From: Magnetospirillum sp. UT-4
GTDB taxonomy: Bacteria > Pseudomonadota > Alphaproteobacteria > Rhodospirillales > Magnetospirillaceae
Reading direction: 5' to 3'
Assembly (NCBI RefSeq): GCF_902729435.1
Contig: NZ_CACVCG010000036.1
Coordinates: 1-64,000, forward strand
Length of the DNA: 64,000 nt
Position numbers and translations under genes: made by a program. Shown here one piece after another: positions 24,308 through 33,125 of the stretch (position 1 is its first letter; every line of letters starts with the position of its first letter). The notes under the pieces were generated by a model that saw nothing but the letters and a program-made list of their open reading frames with translations, was not told the DNA's origin and ran no database searches.

Positions 24308-24799
24308 TCACCAGCGAATGCTGACGGGCAAGCCGACATGCAGGGTGGAATGGAGGGTCTGGATGTTGGCAAAGAGAACGACCACATCCTCGGCCAGCAG
24401 GATGTCCAGCGCCCCCTCGTCGAGCATGGGGCGCTCGCGGATTTCCAACACCGAGGTGACGATCCAGGTGCCGCCCCGGCCGGGCGCCGCTTTGTAGGGG
24501 GCGTTGCTCTGGCCGACGAAGCGGGCCTCGTGGGCGGCGATGCCGATTCCGCCCAGCAGGGAGATCGCGAACCAATCGGCGCCATCGGCCAGCTTCAGGT
24601 GGAACCATGCCTCGAAGGTGGCGAAGTCCACATCCCGAAAGCGCCAGCGCACCGGGATGCGGGTGGGCGTTTGCGTGAACCGCCGCCGCTGCCGGGCAGG
24701 GCCGGATTCCATGTCGGTGCGGGTGACGGCCGATTCCGGTTCCAGGGCATAGCCGTCATAGGTCGGCAACGGCAGCCGGGCGGGCCAGGAGATGGACAT
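24308..24799 (-). CDS. Phage tail protein
   Basis: 163 aa from ATG 24799. Pattern PARLPLPTYDGYALEPESAVTR-like start and VRWRFRDVDFATFEAWF, seen in minor tail proteins of siphophages located after the tape measure. Probably a distal-tail component. It is separated from the tape measure by the plus-strand ParDE cassette. Confidence 0.65.
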   Translation of the reverse strand: MSISWPARLPLPTYDGYALEPESAVTRTDMESGPARQRRRFTQTPTRIPVRWRFRDVDFATFEAWFHLKLADGADWFAISLLGGIGIAAHEARFVGQSNAPYKAAPGRGGTWIVTSVLEIRERPMLDEGALDILLAEDVVVLFANIQTLHSTLHVGLPVSIRW

Positions 24800-24900
24800 T
24801 TCGTCACCGCACGATTTGAAATGAATCCGGTTGCGAACCTTGCACGCGCCGCCGCACATGGCATATTCTGCCAAGAACGGAACGCCATGGAGGATGGATC

Positions 24901-25197
24901 ATGCCCACCCGCAATGTCGTCTTGACGGATCACCAATCCGATCTGATCGAGCGGCTGGTGGCCTCGGGCCGCTACCAGAATGCCAGCGAGGTGCTGCGTG
25001 AAGGGCTGCGCCTGATCGAGCGCCGGGATGCCGAGGAAGAAGCCCGCCTTGAGGCGCTGCGCGCCGCCGTGCAAGTGGGGATCGACGACATGGAGGCCGG
25101 GCGATACCAGACCTTCGGGAATGCAGACGCGCTGGCGGACTACCTTGAACGCATGACGGACGAGGTTCTTTCGGAACGGCGGGCGAAGCGGGCTTGA
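24901..25197 (+). CDS. parD: ParD-family antitoxin
   Basis: 98 aa. N-terminal ribbon-helix-helix (NVVLTDHQSDLIERLVASG, then YQNASEVLREGLRLIE) that binds its own operator, and a C-terminal tail that wraps the toxin. Overlaps the toxin gene start by one base (TGATG). It lies on the opposite strand to all surrounding tail genes. Confidence 0.93.
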   Translation: MPTRNVVLTDHQSDLIERLVASGRYQNASEVLREGLRLIERRDAEEEARLEALRAAVQVGIDDMEAGRYQTFGNADALADYLERMTDEVLSERRAKRA

Positions 25198-25565
25198 TGG
25201 CGACCGGTTCCGAAGAGTGGAAGGTCCGGCTTACCGACGCAGCCAAGGCAGACCTCCGCGACATTGTTAACTGGACCGCAGAGCACTTCGGCGACGGTCA
25301 GGCAAAGACCTATTCCGGCATGATCTCATCCGCGTTCCGAGCGTTGAAGGCAGGGCCAAGCACCGTCGGGGTCCGGTTCCGCGATGACCTTGGTGACGGC
25401 GTGTTCATCCTGCCGATAGCGCGGTCGGGCAAACGGGGACGCCATCTGATCGTGTTCAGGATCGCGCCCGACCGCAATACGGATACCCTCCAGATCCTGC
25501 GTATTCTTCACGATGCCATGGATCTGCCCCGCTACGTCACGTTCGACGACGAGACCGAGCACTGA
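25197..25565 (+). CDS. parE: ParE/RelE-family toxin
   Basis: 122 aa (ATG 25197 preferred over TTG 25194). RelE/ParE fold: VRLTDAAKADLRDIVNWTAEHFG at the start, then GVRFRDDLGDGVFILP and a C-terminal HLIVFRIAPD...LQILRILHDAMD. ParE toxins usually poison DNA gyrase. It ends 4 bp from the tape-measure 3' end. As a plus-strand pair between two minus-strand tail genes, the cassette is a moron expressed from the lysogen that would punish prophage loss. Confidence 0.93.
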   Translation: MATGSEEWKVRLTDAAKADLRDIVNWTAEHFGDGQAKTYSGMISSAFRALKAGPSTVGVRFRDDLGDGVFILPIARSGKRGRHLIVFRIAPDRNTDTLQILRILHDAMDLPRYVTFDDETEH

Positions 25566-25568
25566 TCC

Positions 25569-28130
25569 TTACCGATAAGCCCCCGCCGCCGGGTTGAGGC
25601 CATAGCGGTGCTCCAGCACCGGGGCCATGCCTTCGCCGCGGCCGATGCGGCGGCTCATGCGGCCCTCGATCTCCTCGACGATGATGTCGATCTGGATGCG
25701 GCCATCGGACCCCTGGGATTGCTCGGCACGGGCCTGGGTGCCGGAGGCGTTGTTGTTGACCGTGACCACCACGCCGACCGCCGGCTGCGACAAGGCGGCC
25801 GTCAGGATGCGATCGGCATTGTCCATCTGCCTTGGCGTGAAAATGCCCTCACCGACGCGGGCGACGATGGGACGCTCCCCCGCCACCAGCCCGCCGGTGT
25901 GGTATTTGGGCGCCCCTGCGAAAACCGAGGTGCTGTATCGACGGGTCTCCAGCCGGTCGAGACCGATCAGGCCACCGGAATGGGCGATGGCGAAGTTGCC
26001 GGTGCTGGGGACCGGGACGGAGCCACCGCCGCCGCCGCTGGCCCCAGCCGATCCGGTGCCGGAAAAGAAGCTGCCGATGCCGGCGATCAGGCCGCCGAAC
26101 AGTCCACCGCTGGCTCCGCCGAACAGCGGCGCCACCACCGCCATTCGCCAAGCGGCACGCAAGGCTTCCTCGGCCAGGGTGTTGAACAGATCGCCCGCCG
26201 CCAGCTTGCCGGTGGTGGCCCATTTGACGAAGGCATCTTCGCTGGATTTCAGCATGCCGGTGACGACACGCTCGGCACTGCGGGCGGCATCGGACGAATC
26301 CTCGACGTAAGAATTCAGCGCCCGCTTGGCGCCGTCCGACCATTCCCTGGACGCCGCCAGCTTGCGCTTCTCGGCCTCCTCGATGGCCCGCGCGTGGGTG
26401 TCTGCGTCGAGCGCGCCTTGGGCCAGCAGGTCGTTCAAATCGCGCAATGTGTCGGCGTATTCCTGCTCGGCGGTGCGGTGCTGGTGCACCAGTTCCTTGC
26501 CCCTCGTCCGGGCGTCGGCTTCCTCCTTCAGCGCCCGTTGCAATTCGTCGAGCGCCTGTTTCTGGTCGAACAATTCCCCTGCCAGTCGGGCGGCTTCGGC
26601 GCGGTCGGCGGCGGACGACTCCTTGGGCAGTCGCGACACCGACTGGTCGATGGTGGCCTGCCGGGGCTGCCAGGGGGCGGAAAGCTCGCGCTGGAGGTCG
26701 TCCAGCACCTTGGCCGTCTGCTCGGCGGCACGGAGGCGGGCCTCGGCCAGCGGCTTCTCGATGGCCTCGACCTTGCGTGCCGCCACCTGCCGCAGCAGGG
26801 AGATTTCGCGGTCGACATCGCCCGCGTCGACCCCCGGCAGCGCCGATTTCCTGCGAGCCGTCTCGATGTTGCGGGACAACTGCCCCTCGATGGCGGCGAT
26901 CTTGCCGGCGGCATCGGTGGCCGCCTTGACCTTCTCCTCGTCCAGCGCCTTCAGCCGCACCGCCATGGCCTCGGCGTTGCGGTCGCGCTCGGCCGCCTGG
27001 CGGCCGGATTCGGCGTCGGCACGCTCGGCCTCGAAGGCCGCCACCTCGGTGCGGCCCCTTTCGACCAGGGCGTCGATGTCGCGGCGGAGCAGGTCGGCCT
27101 GCTGGCGCAATTCCGCCATGCGGCGGCCGGTGACGCCTAGCCCCTGATATTCGGCGATCCGGCCTTCGACATCGCCCAGTTGCCGGCTCTTGGCCGCCAC
27201 CTGGGCGGCAATGTCGGGGCCCTTCAGCAGGTCGCGGATGCCATCGACCATGCCGGTCAGGTCGTACAGCACGCCCTGCGCGCCTCGGCCGACCGTGCTG
27301 GTGCGCGCGATTTCTTCCAGCAGGTTGCCCCAGGCGGCGGCAAGATGGTGGGCGGCCCCGGTCAGACCGGCCGCTTCCGCCGCCCCGGCGCCGCCGACCT
27401 GTTGCTCCAGGGCGTCGAGCACGATCCTTTGGGCACCGGCGACGTCGCCGGTCTCGACCAACGAGCGGATCACCTCCTTCTGGGTGGCCGAGAACGACAC
27501 GCCGACACGGCGGAGCGCCGAGATGCCCTCGATGGGGTCCTCCAGCGCCTTGCCCAACTGGGTGGCCGAGGACGACAGATCCTGGCGGAACACCGCCGAC
27601 AGGTCCTGGGCCAGGCGGATGGCGCGGGTGAAGGTGTCGCCCGAGACCGAGCGGAAGGTCGCCATGACGGCGGACGCATCCATCACCCCCTCGGCGGTGG
27701 CGAGCGTGCCGGTTTCCATCTCGTCGGCGAGTTCGGCCAACTGGCCGGCGGTCAGCCCGGAGGCCGCGCCGGTCGCCTTCAGCACCGCCTCCAGCCGGCG
27801 CAACGACTGGTCGGCGGATTCCATCTCGCGCACGCCCTGGACCAGGGCGGCGCCGACGGCGCCCACCGCTGCCGCGGCGATCAGACCGGTGCGCCCGGTG
27901 GCCATCAGCGCTTCGCCGAACAGGCCCATACGCCCGGCCATGCCCTCAACCACGCCGCGCACGCCCTGGCCGACCTCGTTGATCGCCAGCAGCGCCTTCG
28001 ACGCCGGCTGCGCCGCCCGCTCGATCCGCTCCAGCGCCCGGCGGCCGTCCTCGCCCAATTGCATCAGGGCGCGGCGGAACACCTCGCCGTCTTCAAGGGC
28101 AAGGCGGATGGAGACGGTGCGGGCGCTCAT
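25569..28130 (-). CDS. Tail tape-measure protein
   Basis: 853 aa. Helix-rich with a central hydrophobic segment (LIAAAAVGAVGAALVQG near 83-99), a tail-length domain (ADQSLRRLEAVLKATGAASG; LEDPIEGISALRRVGVSF), long coiled coils at about 340-640 and a Gly-rich C-terminus (GASGGLFGGLIAGIGSFF). Its length sets tail length; using about 1.5 angstrom per residue the tail would be near 125-130 nm. Confidence 0.92.
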   Translation of the reverse strand: MSARTVSIRLALEDGEVFRRALMQLGEDGRRALERIERAAQPASKALLAINEVGQGVRGVVEGMAGRMGLFGEALMATGRTGLIAAAAVGAVGAALVQGVREMESADQSLRRLEAVLKATGAASGLTAGQLAELADEMETGTLATAEGVMDASAVMATFRSVSGDTFTRAIRLAQDLSAVFRQDLSSSATQLGKALEDPIEGISALRRVGVSFSATQKEVIRSLVETGDVAGAQRIVLDALEQQVGGAGAAEAAGLTGAAHHLAAAWGNLLEEIARTSTVGRGAQGVLYDLTGMVDGIRDLLKGPDIAAQVAAKSRQLGDVEGRIAEYQGLGVTGRRMAELRQQADLLRRDIDALVERGRTEVAAFEAERADAESGRQAAERDRNAEAMAVRLKALDEEKVKAATDAAGKIAAIEGQLSRNIETARRKSALPGVDAGDVDREISLLRQVAARKVEAIEKPLAEARLRAAEQTAKVLDDLQRELSAPWQPRQATIDQSVSRLPKESSAADRAEAARLAGELFDQKQALDELQRALKEEADARTRGKELVHQHRTAEQEYADTLRDLNDLLAQGALDADTHARAIEEAEKRKLAASREWSDGAKRALNSYVEDSSDAARSAERVVTGMLKSSEDAFVKWATTGKLAAGDLFNTLAEEALRAAWRMAVVAPLFGGASGGLFGGLIAGIGSFFSGTGSAGASGGGGGSVPVPSTGNFAIAHSGGLIGLDRLETRRYSTSVFAGAPKYHTGGLVAGERPIVARVGEGIFTPRQMDNADRILTAALSQPAVGVVVTVNNNASGTQARAEQSQGSDGRIQIDIIVEEIEGRMSRRIGRGEGMAPVLEHRYGLNPAAGAYR

Positions 28131-28162
28131 GCGGTGTGCCTTGGGAAAGGAAGAATAAATTT

Positions 28163-28305
28163 AACCACAGAGACACAGAGGCACAGAGATAGCTTTCAGG
28201 CAGAAAAGCCATCGCCTTATGATAAATACCACCGTCGAAATGTTATTCGGAAGGCTCGCCGTATCAACCGGCACGCCCTCTCTGTGCCTCTGTGTCTCTG
28301 TGGTT
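28163..28305. repeat. 143-bp element bounded by 27-bp perfect inverted repeats
   Basis: Left arm 28163-28189 (AACCACAGAGACACAGAGGC...) and right arm 28279-28305 are exact reverse complements over 27 bp; beyond them AGAATAAA and TTTATTCT extend the symmetry. The 89-bp centre is AT-richer than its surroundings and non-coding. This CACAGAGACACAGAG sequence family is scattered in many bacterial genomes. It sits between the tape measure and tail chaperone genes and looks like a small non-autonomous insertion that can also act as a giant hairpin terminator. Confidence 0.85.
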
Positions 28306-28315
28306 TTTCTATTCT

Positions 28316-28507
28316 TTATTCTAATTCAGAAGAAATGCCCTCACGCATCCCCGCTTCCGCGAACGGCAGCAGCAGCGCCAGCGCCCGTTCGTCGAAGCCC
28401 AGGGCACGGCCGTGGGCGAGCAGGCCGGCGATGTCGAAGCGGGCCGGATCGGCGCGCATCAGCATCTCCCATGCCTGCCAGCCCTGTTCGGTCTGGGGCT
28501 CGTTCAA
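28316..28507 (-). CDS. Small tail-assembly protein
   Basis: 63 aa, TTG start overlapping the previous stop (TTGA). Helical (GWQAWEMLMRADPARFDIAGLLAHGRALG). Its position just before the tape measure matches the second tail-assembly chaperone (gpT-equivalent) or a Phage_TAC protein. No slippery frameshift sequence was identified, so it seems separately initiated. Confidence 0.6.
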   Translation of the reverse strand: MNEPQTEQGWQAWEMLMRADPARFDIAGLLAHGRALGFDERALALLLPFAEAGMREGISSELE

Positions 28508-29028
28508 GTCGGTGGGGCAGCTTCCGTCACCGGCGCATTGGGCGCCGTCGTCGTGGCACTGGCGGCAGTATCCTGGCCCGCCGCCGAAGTGCCATCGGCC
28601 GCGGGCCTGGAGACGTTTCCCTCGGCGAGGACCGCCTCATGGGGCGCGGTGTAGAGGCCGACGAAGGCCTCGGCCACGCCCTGGATCAGCATCAGGTCGG
28701 CGACGGTGGTGTCGGACACCGCGGCCGGAGCGCCGTCGGCCTCCAGCACGCCCTCCCACTCCAGGATGGCGGCGCGGGCCAGCGCCTGCGCGAACAGCAG
28801 CTGCGAGAACCCCGCCACCGCGTCGTCGTCGCGAAGGTCCGGCAGGCCGGAGACGTCGCCGCCGACCGCCTTGAGATCGGCAAACTCGCGGGCAATCGCA
28901 CGGGCCTTGCGCCAACCCTTGATCCGTGCGGCCTCATAGGTGGCGGTGGTCAGCGGGCGGACGTGAAGCCGCACGCCGAACGGCAGATCGAGCCAATACG
29001 GCTCCTTGGGCAGGCACAGACGGATCAT
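28504..29028 (-). CDS. Tail-assembly chaperone-like protein
   Basis: 174 aa from ATG 29028 (a TTG at 29043 is possible). Helical core (LTTATYEAARIKGWRKARAIAREF; SQLLFAQALARAAILEWEGV) and a disordered Ala/Thr/Pro tail. Placement between tail tube and tape measure is that of gpG-type chaperones that coat the tape measure. Confidence 0.7.
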   Translation of the reverse strand: MIRLCLPKEPYWLDLPFGVRLHVRPLTTATYEAARIKGWRKARAIAREFADLKAVGGDVSGLPDLRDDDAVAGFSQLLFAQALARAAILEWEGVLEADGAPAAVSDTTVADLMLIQGVAEAFVGLYTAPHEAVLAEGNVSRPAADGTSAAGQDTAASATTTAPNAPVTEAAPPT

Positions 29029-29039
29029 GGGGCGGGCCT

Positions 29040-29999
29040 TCAATACGAGAGGACGTCGTTGATCAGGGTGACGCGGAGCAGGTAGCCGGCGACCGGGTCG
29101 CGGGCGGCGCGCCAGTCGTAGCTGGCCTGGATGCCGCCGGGGCCTTTGATCTCCTGCTTCTTTTTGGGCAGGAACACGCGGGGCAGATGGAAGGTAAGCG
29201 CGAACGCAGTGCCGGGGATGGTGAAGCCGTACTGCATCTCGACCGGGTTTTCCGCGGCGATAGCAGAGGTCAGCGTGGCGTCGGTGCCGAAGCGCACCTC
29301 GACCGAGCCCTCGGCGGTGGCCTCGGTCTCGTCGACGCCGTCGATCAGGCCATCGGAGCGAATGGTCTCGACCGGCTCGAGGTTGTTGGAGAACGACAGC
29401 CGCCCGCCGACCACATTGGCGAGCGGTTGGCCGCCGACCAGGATGCTGCCGCTGCCCTGGCTGAAGCGGCGCAGGGCGAAGCTGGCCGGAGCGGCGTCGA
29501 TGGTAGCGGCGGCCTCGGTCTCGCCCTGGGCGATCACCGCGATGGTGGCGTTGGCGGGTCCGGAGCGGGCCATGTCGAAGGCGAGACTGCCCAGCTTGGC
29601 GCCTGAGTGGCGGAAGAACTTGGGCGTCGCCAGGGTCGGGTGGCTGATCTCGATGGCGAGGCTTGGCAGCGAGCCGCCCGAAGTGAAGGCATGGGTGAAG
29701 CCGGTGCCGGCATCGCCGCTGGTGGCGGGGGCGCCGAGCAGGCCCCTCAACCAGAAGCCGAGGCTGCGCAGATCGAGCGGCACACCGAACTCGCCCTCGT
29801 CCTTGACCGCCTCGTAATAGGGATCCTGGGCGTCGCGCCCCTGGCCCAGCAGCGGGTCGTAACCCAGCGGCCGCTCGGCGCCCAGGCTGGTTTCCTTGAA
29901 GGACAGCCTGGTGTAGCCGTCGGCCGGGGGCGTCCCATAGGTGGCCTCGAAGGCGGCCAGCAGGATGCAGTCGGCGCCGTAGGCGCGCGTCTTCGACAT
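29040..29999 (-). CDS. Major tail tube protein
   Basis: 319 aa, beta-rich: YGADCILLAAFEATYGTPPADG at the start (typical of phage tail tube N-termini), SGSILVGGQPLANVVGGRLSFSNN in the middle and an Ig-like end. It follows the tail terminator and precedes the chaperones, as in lambda-like tails (gpV position). Confidence 0.85.
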   Translation of the reverse strand: MSKTRAYGADCILLAAFEATYGTPPADGYTRLSFKETSLGAERPLGYDPLLGQGRDAQDPYYEAVKDEGEFGVPLDLRSLGFWLRGLLGAPATSGDAGTGFTHAFTSGGSLPSLAIEISHPTLATPKFFRHSGAKLGSLAFDMARSGPANATIAVIAQGETEAAATIDAAPASFALRRFSQGSGSILVGGQPLANVVGGRLSFSNNLEPVETIRSDGLIDGVDETEATAEGSVEVRFGTDATLTSAIAAENPVEMQYGFTIPGTAFALTFHLPRVFLPKKKQEIKGPGGIQASYDWRAARDPVAGYLLRVTLINDVLSY

Positions 30000-30020
30000 G
30001 GGAGCGGTTCCTTGTGTGGA

Positions 30021-30455
30021 TCAGCCGAGCGGCGAGTCGGCGGTGTATTCGAGGGCGACGATGACCTTGGCCCCCTTGAGGCCGGCGGCGCCGTCGATCG
30101 CCTCGGTGATGAATTCCGGCGGCTCCGGCATCGCCAGATCCACTGTGCCGCCGAGGGTGGGATCGGCCGCCAGCCGGTCGCCGATGAGGTTGAGGATGCC
30201 GTCCAGCATCCCGTCGCGGTCTTCCGGGGTAGCGCCCTGCACCACCACCTCGATCTCGGCCCGGCGGCTATGGATGTAGGCGGGCGGCGACAGCAGCATT
30301 TCCGGCTCGGCGCCGTTGCCGTCGAACAAGGTGACCAACCCGCCCGCCGGGATCTTGGCCGCCAGCGGCTCGTTGCGGCGAACGCTCGCGCCGGGGATCC
30401 CGGCCAGCAGGGCCGCCAGTGCCTTCAGGGCTGTCTCGCGGGGAGAATCAGCCAT
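30021..30455 (-). CDS. Tail terminator-like protein
   Basis: 144 aa; alpha/beta fold, GIPGASVRRNEPLAAKIP then IEVVVQGATPEDRDGMLDGILN, typical of minor tail protein U / tail terminator proteins that cap the tail tube. Overlaps the upstream gene by 8 bases. Confidence 0.7.
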   Translation of the reverse strand: MADSPRETALKALAALLAGIPGASVRRNEPLAAKIPAGGLVTLFDGNGAEPEMLLSPPAYIHSRRAEIEVVVQGATPEDRDGMLDGILNLIGDRLAADPTLGGTVDLAMPEPPEFITEAIDGAAGLKGAKVIVALEYTADSPLG

Positions 30456-31080
30456 CGTTCTTCCCCAGCGCCGAGACCAGTGTGGTGACCAGCCGCCGCT
30501 CGGCCGCCCCCTTGGCCCGGTTGATGTCGAGGCGCTTGCGTAAGGTCACCTGCGGATAGAGCAGGAACATGATGGCGGTGGCGGCATTGCGCCCGGTCCT
30601 GGACCTGGCGAAACCGCCGCGCTTGCCGGTTCGCGCCCGCATGTCGTCGGCCACCAGCAGAGATGGGCCGCCCCTGCGGTAGACGAAGCGGAGCGGAATG
30701 CCGAGCCGCTCCTCGACCAGCCGGGGCGTCGGGCGCTTCTTGCCGATGCGGGCCGGGCAGCCGGGACCGGGCACCGCCAGCCAGAAACCGTCGGCCGAGC
30801 GGATGGTGGCGCCCTCGTCGAAGGCGCGGATGATATGGGGCGCCTTGCTCCACACCAGCCCGGCCGGGCGCAGGGAATCACCGGAGGCCGGATAGGTCTG
30901 CGACCGCCAGGTGTTGGCCAGCCGTGTTCCCAAGCCGGCACCGGTGACCTGGGTGCGCAGGTCCAGCTTCAGCCCGTTGGTGGCATCGCGCATGGCGGAA
31001 CTGGTGGCCCGTTCGGTCGCTTTCACCTCATCGGCCATGACGCGGGCGAGATCGCCCCGGATGGCGGCAAGCACCCTCAT
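30448..31080 (-). CDS. Neck / minor tail protein (DUF6441-like)
   Basis: 210 aa. Amphipathic start (VLAAIRGDLARVMADEVKATE), a central beta region (APHIIRAFDEGATIRSADGFWLAVPG) and a basic C-terminus (TLRKRLDINRAKGAAERR). Same site as lambda gpZ (neck completion). Assignment to DUF6441 is from memory of the motif pattern. Confidence 0.65.
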   Translation of the reverse strand: MRVLAAIRGDLARVMADEVKATERATSSAMRDATNGLKLDLRTQVTGAGLGTRLANTWRSQTYPASGDSLRPAGLVWSKAPHIIRAFDEGATIRSADGFWLAVPGPGCPARIGKKRPTPRLVEERLGIPLRFVYRRGGPSLLVADDMRARTGKRGGFARSRTGRNAATAIMFLLYPQVTLRKRLDINRAKGAAERRLVTTLVSALGKNDG

Positions 31081-31373
31081 GCCGGCCTCACGGTGATGGT
31101 CCAGATCAGGCGCTCGGCATCCAGGCGGGGTTCGCCCTGGACGACGAAACTGTCGCCGTCATGGACGATGATGTCCCCTGCCGCCGGACTGACGACCTCC
31201 TTCCGCCGGATCTCGAAGACCGCCGTCGCTGTGTGAACGGTGATGTCGGCGAATTCGAGATCGCGGTCGGGCCGCCCTACCAGGGCACGGATGGACCGGC
31301 CCTGGTACGTCACGGTGGTGGCCAGGTTCGGATCGACGAACAGGTCGTCGAGGGCCGCCTCGAATGCGGTCAC
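31077..31373 (-). CDS. Head-tail joining protein
   Basis: 98 aa, GTG start 2 bases after the capsid stop. Beta-barrel pattern (VTYQGRSIRALVGRPD ... GDIIVHDGDSFVVQGEP) typical of the lambda gpFII-like head-tail connectors. Confidence 0.75.
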   Translation of the reverse strand: MTAFEAALDDLFVDPNLATTVTYQGRSIRALVGRPDRDLEFADITVHTATAVFEIRRKEVVSPAAGDIIVHDGDSFVVQGEPRLDAERLIWTITVRPA

Positions 31374-31375
31374 GG

Positions 31376-32398
31376 TCAGTTGCCCGAGAACAACCGCACC
31401 GCCAGACGCGGGCGCTTGTTGACGGGCAGGATGGAGGCCTCGGTCTTGACGTCGATGGCGCTGCCGTCGTTCCGGGCCAACTGGCGGGCATACATGGGCA
31501 CGCCCAGGGTGTTGACCGTCTCGATCAGGTTGGCCGGGGCGCCATAGGTGACGAAGGTGTCCATGGTGCCGAGCGGAAAGGCGATGCCTTCGCCCGCCGG
31601 AATCAGGGTTTCGGTGGCGCCGGTCGAGAGGGTGACGGTGGCGTTGTATTCCTCGAACACGATGCCGGCGAAGGGGAAGCGACGGCGCACGTCTTCCCGC
31701 AGCGGCTGGGCGCCGGCCGACGAGAAGAATTGGTAGGCAGTCTCGACCTTGGCATGGGCAATCAGCTTGTCGAAGAACTCCGGGCTGACCAGGGCCAGCA
31801 CGCCGGTCATGGTCTCGCCCTTCAGTTCCGTCTCCACCTTGCGCAGCACGTCGCGGATCTTGCTCTGGACGTTGGTGGTGGCGGTGCCGAGGGCAAAATC
31901 CACCTGCTGGCGGCTCAGGCCGAATTCGCTGAAGTAGTCGTAAAGGGTGGAACCGGAGCCGTCGCGGATGATGCCGCGGAGCGCATTGACCTCCATGAAC
32001 TCCCTGGTTTGGGCGTGCTTGGACCGCATGCGGGTCAGTTTGCGCTCCATGACGGTGGCCAGCGGATCGGCGGCATCGGCGACACCGAAACCGCGCACGC
32101 CCTGGACGTCCTGGGGCGTGATGGAATCGTCATGGGGAATCCACGGCACCGTGAAGGAGCGCATGCTCCGGGCGTCGCGGTTGGCGACGGTGGCAGGGCC
32201 ACCCAGCGGCACGGTGGGCAGCAGGTTGAGGACGCCCTCGGCCTGCTCGATGATGACGCTGCGCTGGGTGACGCCCTCGAAGCGGAACAGCCCCATCTGG
32301 CCCAGCCGGGTGTAGAGGTTGGGCAGGATGTTGATGGCCTGGGTCATCTCGGCAAGCGAATAGCCGCCCGCGTCGAAGGGATTGATGATGGCGTTCAT
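31376..32398 (-). CDS. Major capsid protein, lambda gpE type
   Basis: 340 aa from ATG 32398. Matches the Phage_cap_E family: AGGYSLAEMTQAINILPNLYTRLG, RSFTVPWIPHDDSITPQDVQGVRGFG, and a C-terminal VYARQLARNDGSAIDVKTEASIL-like ending. HK97-fold shell subunit, normally with gpD-type decoration, encoded next door. Confidence 0.93.
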   Translation of the reverse strand: MNAIINPFDAGGYSLAEMTQAINILPNLYTRLGQMGLFRFEGVTQRSVIIEQAEGVLNLLPTVPLGGPATVANRDARSMRSFTVPWIPHDDSITPQDVQGVRGFGVADAADPLATVMERKLTRMRSKHAQTREFMEVNALRGIIRDGSGSTLYDYFSEFGLSRQQVDFALGTATTNVQSKIRDVLRKVETELKGETMTGVLALVSPEFFDKLIAHAKVETAYQFFSSAGAQPLREDVRRRFPFAGIVFEEYNATVTLSTGATETLIPAGEGIAFPLGTMDTFVTYGAPANLIETVNTLGVPMYARQLARNDGSAIDVKTEASILPVNKRPRLAVRLFSGN

Positions 32399-32414
32399 GG
32401 GTTTCCTCGGTGCG

Positions 32415-32804
32415 TTAGACGGTGGTGCGGGCGACGAGGCCCAGGGCAGAAAGCTGGGCAATCTTGGCAACCCGTTCGGCGGGCTGATCGACGGAGGCGT
32501 CAAACGCCAAGGCGCCTTCGGCCAGGATGACCGGACCACGGGCGGCGATCAGGCCGGTGGCGGCCCCGCCGCTGGCATCCACCGCTTCCAGCAGCACGGC
32601 GACGGCCACTTCGGCACCTTCGTCCCCGACCACCTCGGCGACGGGCGACAGGCGGTATTCACCGCTGGCGGAGACCTTGCCGAGCACGGAGCCGAGCGGA
32701 TAGTTGGTGCCGGCCTTGAGCGTCACGGTCTCGCGGCCATAGCTGGGGTTGCACTCGAATTTCAGCAGGTCGCCCAGGGTGGGCGAAGCGGTCAGAACGG
32801 CCAT
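32415..32804 (-). CDS. Head decoration protein, lambda gpD type
   Basis: 129 aa; beta-tulip-type sequence TLKAGTNYPLGSVLGKVSASGEY and AVAVLLEAVDASGG. Such trimers stabilise the expanded capsid. Placed between protease/scaffold and capsid as in lambda. Confidence 0.85.
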   Translation of the reverse strand: MAVLTASPTLGDLLKFECNPSYGRETVTLKAGTNYPLGSVLGKVSASGEYRLSPVAEVVGDEGAEVAVAVLLEAVDASGGAATGLIAARGPVILAEGALAFDASVDQPAERVAKIAQLSALGLVARTTV

Positions 32805-32816
32805 GGTGGTTTGTCC

Positions 32817-33125
32817 TTATTTCCTTGCGGCGGCTTCGCGGGCACGCCGGACGATGGGGCTTTCGGCGTCCGTCTTGGGGGCCGCAGCCGCCGGAGCGGC
32901 GGCGACCACGTCGGTGGCGTCGGAACGCTCGGCCAGTTGATCCAGCACCGTGCGGCGCAACGCCTCGGGGCGGATGCCCTTGGCCATGGCTTCGGCGGGA
33001 TCGATGGTGACACCGAGGCGGGCGGCCTGGGCGGCGATGGCGCTGATCTCGGAATATTCGGCGCGCAGGCGCTGCTCCAGATCGGCGGTCAGTTCGACAG
33101 GGATTTCCCCCTGGGGTTCGGACAT
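32817..33125 (-). CDS. Nested scaffold protein (Nu3-like), in-frame within the protease gene
   Basis: An internal ATG at 33125 is preceded by GAAAGGAAG at ideal distance and opens the last 102 codons of the protease gene in the same frame (MSEPQGEIPVELTADLEQRL, then Ala-rich to REAAARK). In lambda the scaffold Nu3 is produced the same way from the end of gene C. Expression is inferred from the ribosome-binding site and the precedent. Confidence 0.65.
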   Translation of the reverse strand: MSEPQGEIPVELTADLEQRLRAEYSEISAIAAQAARLGVTIDPAEAMAKGIRPEALRRTVLDQLAERSDATDVVAAAPAAAAPKTDAESPIVRRAREAAARK

